DNA of 10,280 nucleotides. Origin: Cyclobacteriaceae bacterium. GTDB lineage: Bacteria; Bacteroidota; Bacteroidia; Cytophagales; Cyclobacteriaceae. The DNA lies in contig JAOUKG010000034.1 in NCBI GenBank assembly GCA_029882725.1, positions 1 to 10,280 on the forward strand, in the 5' to 3' direction. This document shows, piece by piece, positions 1-5,053 of this stretch; the first letter of the stretch is position 1; the number at the start of each line of letters is the position of its first letter. Below the pieces are notes generated by a model. It ran no database searches, had not been told where the DNA came from, and saw only the letters and a list, made by a program, of their open reading frames with translations. The position numbers were made by a program, and so were the translations under genes.

Positions 1-231
1 TTCCAGATCATTATGTTTACCACTTACCCGTAAACAGCGCTGGGTATCTGCAACCCTTTTATTCTTAATTTCCTCATTCCCCAAAAAATAGTCCTTAAAC
101 TGATTCATTCCAGCATTTGTGAACATTAATGTGGGGTCATCTTTTACAACAATGGGGGCTGACGGAACAATTAAATGAAGCTTTTCCTCAAAAAATCTTA
201 AAAATTTTGCCCGTATTGTACTTGAATTCAT
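1..231 (-). CDS. alaS: Alanine--tRNA ligase, N-terminal fragment (gene runs off the left edge)
   Basis: Alanyl-tRNA synthetase is the cytoplasmic class II enzyme that activates alanine with ATP and charges tRNA-Ala. Reading the minus strand from the ATG at 231-229 gives 77 residues with no stop before the window edge. They contain hallmark N-terminal AlaS blocks: STIRAKFLRFF (residues 4-14), PSAPIVVKDDPTLMFTNAG (23-41), MNQFKDYFLG (42-51), VADTQRCLRVSG (60-71) and KHNDLE (72-77). These belong to the start of the aminoacylation domain. The full protein is usually about 870 residues, so over 90% lies outside the window. The start is well supported because the family normally begins a few residues before the IR..FL.FF segment. 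The gene diverges from the M23 pair; I recall alaS next to an M23 gene and a MerR gene in other Bacteroidota. Confidence 0.96.
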   Translation of the reverse strand, partial: MNSSTIRAKFLRFFEEKLHLIVPSAPIVVKDDPTLMFTNAGMNQFKDYFLGNEEIKNKRVADTQRCLRVSGKHNDLE

Positions 232-301
232 ATATTTTTTTTTCAAATTTCGTAAATTATCTTACATTTAATAGATTTTTATTAAATTGCGCCGAGTGAA
301 A

Positions 302-325
302 GCGAAATAAAATGCATTATTTTGC
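302..325. promoter_or_regulatory. Imperfect 9-6-9 dyad in the divergent alaS/M23 spacer
   Basis: The 152-base spacer 232-383 must hold the promoters of both alaS (leftward) and the M23 pair (rightward). The clearest structure is GCGAAATAA (302-310) and TTATTTTGC (317-325), which pair over nine positions with one G-T wobble around a six-base centre. The right arm includes TTATTTTG (317-324), one base off the Bacteroidota -7 consensus TAnnTTTG. The nearest upstream TTG (287-289) is too far away for normal spacing, so I do not call a promoter. The dyad could be an operator, an RNA hairpin, or chance in A/T-rich DNA. I see no small gene or RNA gene in the rest of the spacer. Confidence 0.25.
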
Positions 326-383
326 ACCTTTTTTAATCTATAGTTGGATGGCACAAAATTAGAAGAAACGCTAATATTTTTTA

Positions 384-1361
384 ATGGCTCAAAAGAAATA
401 TTTTTATAATCCTCAAACCTGTTCGTATGAACCTGTAAAAATAAAGAAGTCAGACCTCTTTTTTGGTTTCTCAGCTTTTGGTATTGTTGTGCTCCTTTTC
501 GCCGTAATATTAACTATTTTATACAATACTTATTTTGATACTGAAATTGAAGCCCAATTAAAGGCAGAAAACAAAGGCCTAAAGACTCATCTGGTAACTA
601 TTAAAAAAGAACAAGGCGAAATTGATCAAATGCTTGAAGTATTAAAACAGCGTGATCAACAAATTTATCAAATGATTTATGAAGACAATTCTTCCAATCA
701 AAAACTCTCTTCTCAAAGTATTATTGCCGGCTTAGATGATGAAATTAATTCTTCCGGATATTCAAACCCATTAATTAATGATTTCAAATCCAAAATAGAA
801 CAAATTAATTTTAATGCACTCTCTGATTTGCAGGAGTTATCTAAATTGGCAAAAAACAAATTAACAGACCCTCAGGCTATAAACTTCATTCCAACTTTAC
901 AACCCATTGAAAACCCTAACTTAAATGCTTTGGTTTCTGGATTCGGAAAACGAATGAACCCATTTCATCACGGAATAATGGATCATCATGGTATTGACTT
1001 TACAGCTCCAAGAGGTTCTGAAGTGTTTTCAACGGCTCAGGGAACGGTAAAATCTGTTAAAATAACGGACGCAAATACAGGTTATGGAAATCGTATTGAA
1101 ATCGATCATGGAAATGGACTACTTTCGCATTACGCTCATTTGGATAATATAAGTGTTAAGGTAGGCCAAAAAGTGTTGAAAGGTGAAGTTATAGGAACTG
1201 TAGGAACCTCTGGCGGAACCATTGCACCCTCCATACACTACGAAATAATTCGAAATGGCAAAAAAATAAATCCAATTAATTTTTTTATACAAAATCTAAG
1301 TGAAAAAGATTATATAACTCTACTTGAGTTGGCCCACAGGGAAAATCAATCACTGGATTAA
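384..1361 (+). CDS. Membrane-anchored M23 (LytM-type) protein with an altered catalytic site
   Basis: This 325-residue protein has a short cytoplasmic N-terminus (1-24) with a YN..TC.YEP motif at 8-17, one membrane helix (about 26-48), a predicted coiled coil (about 52-98), a linker, and a periplasmic M23 domain (about 180-295). M23 enzymes are zinc metallopeptidases that cut peptidoglycan cross-bridges or stems. The zinc ligands are present: H201 and D205 (HHGID) and H285. The middle histidine H252 (YAHLD) is also kept. The usual C-terminal HLH motif reads S-I-H (283-285), so the first, catalytic histidine is serine. By analogy with LytM the protein may be inactive or act as a regulatory LytM factor. 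The gene lies five bases before a tandem paralogue of identical length, so the two are surely co-transcribed. The start is set by the shared N-terminal motif; no Shine-Dalgarno is evident. Confidence 0.9.
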   Translation: MAQKKYFYNPQTCSYEPVKIKKSDLFFGFSAFGIVVLLFAVILTILYNTYFDTEIEAQLKAENKGLKTHLVTIKKEQGEIDQMLEVLKQRDQQIYQMIYEDNSSNQKLSSQSIIAGLDDEINSSGYSNPLINDFKSKIEQINFNALSDLQELSKLAKNKLTDPQAINFIPTLQPIENPNLNALVSGFGKRMNPFHHGIMDHHGIDFTAPRGSEVFSTAQGTVKSVKITDANTGYGNRIEIDHGNGLLSHYAHLDNISVKVGQKVLKGEVIGTVGTSGGTIAPSIHYEIIRNGKKINPINFFIQNLSEKDYITLLELAHRENQSLD

Positions 1362-1366
1362 CAACG

Positions 1367-2344
1367 ATGGCAAAAATAAAATACATATATAATACCGAGA
1401 CTTGTGCTTATGAACCTTACAAGATTAGCCGAAAATCTTTTCTATTAAATTTTTTCGGGCTTCTATCTTTGACAATCTTATTAGCTATTGGTCTTATTTA
1501 TCTTTACCATAAAAATTTCACTCCTTTCAAAGAATCAAAGCTAAAGCAGCAAAATCTGGAAATATTAACTGAATTTACATTTCAAACAAATAAACTTCAG
1601 GAAACAACTAAAGAATTAAAAGAGCTTCAGGACAGGGATGATAATGTATTTAGAACCCTTCTGGAAATGGAGAGAATCCCCCAAACTGTTAGAACCGCCG
1701 GTGTCGGTGGTACAAACCGGTTTGAGGACATAGAATCAGGAAGTCTTAAAAATAAATCATTTATTATTTCTCAATACTCCAAAATAGACAAACTTAAAGG
1801 GCAAATATATATTCAGACAAAATCCTACGATGAGTTGGTTAAAGCCCTCGAAACTAAAAAGAAAATGTGGGCTTCACGACCCGCTATTACTCCATTAAGT
1901 AGAGAAGATATAAATAGAATAGGAAGTGGTTTCCGTTGGCGCTTACACCCAATTCATAAAGTTACAAAATTCCATTTCGGTCTGGACATTCAGGCCGATC
2001 GAGGCAAACCCATTTATGCCTCTGGTGATGGTGTTATAGAAAAGGCCTATTTTTCAAGATCATATGGCAATGTGGTATATGTAAATCACGATTTTGGATA
2101 TGAAACCCGATACGGCCACATGAGTAATTTCAATGTAAAGGAAGGTGATATCGTAAAACGAGGAGATATTATTGGTTTTATAGGAAGTACAGGATGGTCC
2201 ACCGCCTCCCACCTTCATTATGAAGTCTTACTCAATGGAGAACATGTCGACCCCGTGTCCTATTTAAGTAAAAATCTTCAACCTGAAGAGTTTGAAAGGT
2301 TAATCCACGAGTCCAACAGCAGTGATCTTATTCTGGATTTTTAA
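1367..2344 (+). CDS. Membrane-anchored M23 (LytM-type) peptidoglycan endopeptidase with intact active site
   Basis: This is a predicted single-pass inner-membrane zinc peptidase that acts on periplasmic peptidoglycan. Its 325 residues follow the same plan as the upstream protein: cytoplasmic tail (1-24) with YNTETCAYEP (8-17), membrane helix (about 25-47), coiled coil (about 56-100) containing LQDRDDNVF, and an M23 domain (about 185-297). All expected catalytic elements are visible: H203 and D207 in HFGLD, H251 in YGHMS, and the HLH motif H282-L283-H284 followed by YE. It begins five bases after the previous stop, at an ATG that gives the same N-terminal motif. Likely roles are wall remodelling or cell-shape control; substrate bond and partners cannot be read from sequence. 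The pair probably arose by an old duplication, since similarity outside the motifs is modest. Confidence 0.93.
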   Translation: MAKIKYIYNTETCAYEPYKISRKSFLLNFFGLLSLTILLAIGLIYLYHKNFTPFKESKLKQQNLEILTEFTFQTNKLQETTKELKELQDRDDNVFRTLLEMERIPQTVRTAGVGGTNRFEDIESGSLKNKSFIISQYSKIDKLKGQIYIQTKSYDELVKALETKKKMWASRPAITPLSREDINRIGSGFRWRLHPIHKVTKFHFGLDIQADRGKPIYASGDGVIEKAYFSRSYGNVVYVNHDFGYETRYGHMSNFNVKEGDIVKRGDIIGFIGSTGWSTASHLHYEVLLNGEHVDPVSYLSKNLQPEEFERLIHESNSSDLILDF

Positions 2345-2394
2345 AAACCCATTTCAATTTTAATAAACGAGTATTTTCATAGGTATTGAAATAA

Positions 2395-2429
2395 TTTGTG
2401 CATACATAGAAATAAATTATTTACTTTAT
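2395..2429 (+). promoter_or_regulatory. Weak candidate promoter for the merR-dprA-J/TPR unit
   Basis: TTTG at 2395-2398 followed after 23 bases by TACTTTAT at 2422-2429 resembles the Bacteroidota -33 TTG / -7 TAnnTTTG promoter. Spacing fits, but the last two bases of the -7 box do not match. Transcription would start around 2436, leaving a leader of about 45 bases that includes the dyad at 2439-2457. A promoter somewhere in this gap is expected because 138 bases separate the units; this exact placement is uncertain. Confidence 0.25.
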
Positions 2430-2438
2430 ACTCGAAAT

Positions 2439-2457
2439 ACAACATATCTAATGTTGT
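2439..2457. promoter_or_regulatory. Perfect 7-5-7 dyad, candidate operator of the merR unit
   Basis: ACAACAT (2439-2445) and ATGTTGT (2451-2457) are perfect inverted repeats around ATCTA. The element ends 25 bases before the MerR start codon. Its size fits a site for a dimeric DNA-binding protein, and its place just downstream of the candidate promoter would suit repression, possibly autoregulation by the adjacent MerR-like protein. Classical MerR operators instead lie between the two promoter boxes. A small leader hairpin is the alternative. Confidence 0.4.
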
Positions 2458-2482
2458 TGAGATCCAATAATTTCAATGCCTT

Positions 2483-2806
2483 ATGGAAAACACATCAGAA
2501 ACCACTTATAATATTAGTCAGGCTGCTAAAATGTTTAAAGTGGCCACCTCCTTAATTCGTTATTGGGAATCTGAATTTGAAATACTGAATCCAAAAAAGG
2601 ATGAAAAAGGAAATAGAATTTATACTGAAAAAGATATTGCAAACCTTCGTATAGTTTATCACCTGGTAAAAGAAAAGGGCTTCACATTATTAGGGGCAAA
2701 AAAGGCTCTCTCTGATCAACAATCTGAAATCGAAGAAACGGTAGAGATTCTACATTCATTGAAAACTGTTAAAAAATCGTTATTAGAGATCAGAAACCAG
2801 CTGTAA
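2483..2806 (+). CDS. MerR-family transcriptional regulator (short form)
   Basis: This 107-residue protein has a MerR-type winged helix-turn-helix followed by a short predicted dimerisation helix. The helix-turn-helix is about residues 9-28 (ISQAAKMFKVATSLIRYWE), the wing about 36-49 with NRIYTEKDI, and a second helical segment follows with GFTLLGAKKAL (66-76). Residues 83-105 look like a coiled coil. There is no effector domain and no cysteine, so thiol or metal sensing by cysteine is unlikely. The target is unknown. It lies two bases before dprA and may control its own unit, which has a dyad upstream. The start at 2483 is the only ATG that fits this frame, but an out-of-frame ATG at 2476 encodes MPY, the N-terminus I recall for Bacteroidota homologues, so the true 5' end may have a one-base difference. 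Confidence 0.9.
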   Translation: MENTSETTYNISQAAKMFKVATSLIRYWESEFEILNPKKDEKGNRIYTEKDIANLRIVYHLVKEKGFTLLGAKKALSDQQSEIEETVEILHSLKTVKKSLLEIRNQL

Positions 2807-2808
2807 TA

Positions 2809-3903
2809 ATGGATAATTCTATCCTTGCACTTCTGGCGTTACACCTTACTCCGGGTATTGGTGGGCATACTATAAGACAATTAATCAGCCATGTAGGTTC
2901 TCCTGAAAATGTATTCAAAATACCTAAAGGAAAACTAGCATCTATTCCAGGCATTGGAAAAGCCCGGATTGAATGGTTGAGCCAAAAAGAAGGTTTTGCT
3001 AAATCAGAAAAAATACTCACTGAAGCCCAAAACAGCAAAACAAAAGTTCTTGCGTTTTATGAAAAAGATTTCCCTCAACGATTAAAAAATTGTTATGATG
3101 CCCCTGTATTACTTTTTTATAAGGGCAATGCCAATCTGAATTCAGATAAAATAATTTCTTTAGTTGGAACCCGAAAAGCTACAACTTATGGCATTGAGCA
3201 GGCTCAAACTATCATTAAAGGAATTAAAAACTACCAACCATTGATTATAAGTGGACTTGCCTACGGTATTGATATATCAGCACACCTTGCTGCAATGGAA
3301 TCAGGATTACCTACGGTAGCAGTAATGGCAAGTGGAATCAATCACATTTACCCTTCAAAACACAAGCCAATTGCCTCAAAAATGACAGATCAAGGTGGTT
3401 TATTGACAGAATATGCATTTGAAGAGCTTCCCGAACCAGGTAAATTCCCTGCTAGAAACCGCATTATTGCTGGACTAAGTGATGCGGTAATCGTGGTTGA
3501 AGCTGCCGCGAAAGGAGGTGCACTTATTACCGCAGAAATGGCGAACTCCTATAACCGTGAAGTATTTGCCGTTCCTGGCAATAATCAGAGAACTACTTCC
3601 GAAGGATGTAACCTTTTAATTAGAAATCATAAAGCAAACATATTAACAAAACCAGAAGACATCCCTTATATTCTGGGCTGGGAATTAACAGCAAAACCGT
3701 TTCCGGTTCAATCTATACCGGAACTTGAACAAGATGAAAAAACAGTATGGAAGGTATTATCTAGTGGAACTGAATTTATGATTGATGAGTTAAGTATTCG
3801 TTCAGGTATTCCAATGAATAAATTGGCCGGTGTATTATTAAGCTTAGAATTTAAGGGGCATGTAAAAGCCCTTCCAGGAAAAAGGTTTAAACTCGCTGCC
3901 TAA
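2809..3903 (+). CDS. dprA: DNA-processing protein DprA
   Basis: DprA binds incoming single-stranded DNA in the cytoplasm and loads RecA on it during natural transformation; the gene is widespread also in bacteria not known to be competent. The 364 residues show an N-terminal helix-hairpin-helix/SAM-like region (about 5-60, with TPGIGG and IPGIGKARI), the Rossmann-like DprA core (about 75-285) and a C-terminal winged-helix domain (about 305-364). Core signatures are VGTRKAT (119-125), SGLAYGID (148-155), KFPARNRIIAGLSDA (212-226), KGGALITAEMA (235-245), VPGN (255-258) and GCNLLI (266-271). Length is normal for the family. It starts two bases after the MerR stop and ends four bases before the J-domain gene, so the three are probably one transcript. 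Confidence 0.97.
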   Translation: MDNSILALLALHLTPGIGGHTIRQLISHVGSPENVFKIPKGKLASIPGIGKARIEWLSQKEGFAKSEKILTEAQNSKTKVLAFYEKDFPQRLKNCYDAPVLLFYKGNANLNSDKIISLVGTRKATTYGIEQAQTIIKGIKNYQPLIISGLAYGIDISAHLAAMESGLPTVAVMASGINHIYPSKHKPIASKMTDQGGLLTEYAFEELPEPGKFPARNRIIAGLSDAVIVVEAAAKGGALITAEMANSYNREVFAVPGNNQRTTSEGCNLLIRNHKANILTKPEDIPYILGWELTAKPFPVQSIPELEQDEKTVWKVLSSGTEFMIDELSIRSGIPMNKLAGVLLSLEFKGHVKALPGKRFKLAA

Positions 3904-3907
3904 AACC

Positions 3908-4990
3908 ATGTTTACTAATTACTATGAAATATTAGGGCTTTCAAAAAATTGCAGTAGAGGTGAATTAAAAAAATCCTATCGTGAGTTGGCAAAAAAATAC
4001 CATCCCGATCTTCATAAAGGGAACCCGGTGTACGAAGAAAAGTTTAAACTTATTAGTGAGGCCTACAATACTTTATCTTCACAAGAAAAAAGACAAAGTT
4101 ATGACTTGCGTTATGAATACTTCTATTACACATCAACAAACACACAGAATGAAACTTTCAAACCCTCTTACAAAAAACGCCCCTATTATAGCGTCAAGAA
4201 GAAAAAGTACAATCCTTTTGTGTTAATGTATGGTAAAATATTTGTCATATTTCTCATTATGTTGGTTATCCTGATACCTTTAGGCCTTTTTTACAAATCA
4301 TCTCTGGTTTTTTATGAAAAAGGTCAAAAATATGAATTGGAAAAAGACTACAAAAACGCCGTTGACAATTACAAAAATTCCGTAACGCGTTGGGGGGCCA
4401 GAAACTTTGAAGCTTCAGTGAAAATAGGACTTCTTTCAATAAAATATCTAAGGAAATTTAATCAGGCAGACCACTATTTTGAGTATGCAATTGACATTGT
4501 AAACAACGACTCCATTAAAACCTGGCTTCTTTATAAATCAGCATATACCAAAAGTCAACTTTTTAATTTCGAAGACGCTTTAAATACCTTAAAATTAGCG
4601 GAAGAAAAGAACTTCTTTAAAGACAGTATCTATCTGTTGAAAAGTGAAATACATGCATATAAAGTCAAAGACTTTAAGTTGGCCAAAGAAGATTTCCTGT
4701 ACCTGATTGACCATGAAATTGACCTCCCCTATTCCTGGTTTGGATTGGGATGGACTGAACACAACTTATTCAATTATGAAGAAGCACTAAATGCATATGA
4801 CAAAGCCATTGAGTTGGATCGTGATTTTGCCCAAGCCTATTTATACAAAGGAGTTACTTATTATAACCTACAAGATACCCTAAAATGTTGTCAAAATGCA
4901 AATAAGGCTCAATCTATGGGTAACCTTCAGGCAAAAGAAATATATAATAATTACTGCATTGAATTCATGAAAACACCTCATCAGGAATAA
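3908..4990 (+). CDS. Membrane J-domain protein with TPR repeats
   Basis: This 360-residue protein begins with a complete J-domain (about 4-68): YYEILGLS, the HPD tripeptide H32-P33-D34 and KFKLISEAYNTL. J-domains stimulate the ATPase of DnaK-type Hsp70s. A lysine-rich stretch (89-100) is followed by one membrane helix (about 109-130). By the positive-inside rule the J-domain is cytoplasmic and the rest periplasmic. Residues 132-341 divide into about six TPR-like units of 34-36 residues starting near 132, 166, 201, 237, 272 and 307; the fifth is the most typical (NYEEALNAYDKAIELD). None of the cysteine/glycine zinc-finger or client-binding domains of true DnaJ is present, so this is not a general DnaJ. 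It is the last gene of the merR-dprA unit; its client and partner are unknown. The reversed topology cannot be excluded from sequence. Confidence 0.9.
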   Translation: MFTNYYEILGLSKNCSRGELKKSYRELAKKYHPDLHKGNPVYEEKFKLISEAYNTLSSQEKRQSYDLRYEYFYYTSTNTQNETFKPSYKKRPYYSVKKKKYNPFVLMYGKIFVIFLIMLVILIPLGLFYKSSLVFYEKGQKYELEKDYKNAVDNYKNSVTRWGARNFEASVKIGLLSIKYLRKFNQADHYFEYAIDIVNNDSIKTWLLYKSAYTKSQLFNFEDALNTLKLAEEKNFFKDSIYLLKSEIHAYKVKDFKLAKEDFLYLIDHEIDLPYSWFGLGWTEHNLFNYEEALNAYDKAIELDRDFAQAYLYKGVTYYNLQDTLKCCQNANKAQSMGNLQAKEIYNNYCIEFMKTPHQE

Positions 4991-5002
4991 GCCATATAAA
5001 AT

Positions 5003-5036
5003 TTTGCGTAATTCTTCGCTGGATATATTAGATTTG
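5003..5036 (+). promoter_or_regulatory. Bacteroidota-type promoter for ligA
   Basis: TTTG (5003-5006) and TAGATTTG (5029-5036), 22 bases apart, match the Bacteroidota sigma-A consensus of a -33 TTG and -7 TAnnTTTG, with the -7 box perfect. Transcription should begin near 5041-5044, giving a leader of only about 10-13 bases before the ligA ATG at 5054. The box is in the 63-base gap after the J/TPR gene, so ligA probably starts a new unit even though all genes here run the same way. Confidence 0.6.
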
Positions 5037-5053
5037 CATTTTAAAGAGTAAAC

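Larger units (their letters stand above)
2351..2477. repeat. Three copies of the 8-mer ATTTCAAT in the pre-merR spacer
   Basis: ATTTCAAT occurs at 2351-2358 and 2470-2477, and its complement ATTGAAAT at 2385-2392, all inside the 138-base gap between the M23 pair and the MerR gene. The second and third copies extend to 12-base arms, ATTGAAATAATT (2385-2396) and AATAATTTCAAT (2466-2477), with one mismatch. They could be sites for one regulator or parts of leader RNA structure. The region is very A/T-rich, so chance is a real alternative. Confidence 0.25.

Noticed and set aside
321..346. Promoter boxes TTATTTTG (317-324) and TATAGTTG (339-346) for the M23 pair
   Set aside because: Each is one base off the -7 consensus, but neither has a TTG at acceptable spacing upstream, so I did not list a promoter.
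2790..3038. An 82-codon open frame on the minus strand inside dprA
   Set aside because: It lies wholly opposite strongly conserved DprA coding sequence and shows no recognisable protein features; it is a by-product of that gene's codon use.
3908..4990. Calling this gene dnaJ or cbpA
   Set aside because: Only the J-domain matches; the zinc-finger and client-binding domains are absent and a membrane helix plus TPR units follow.
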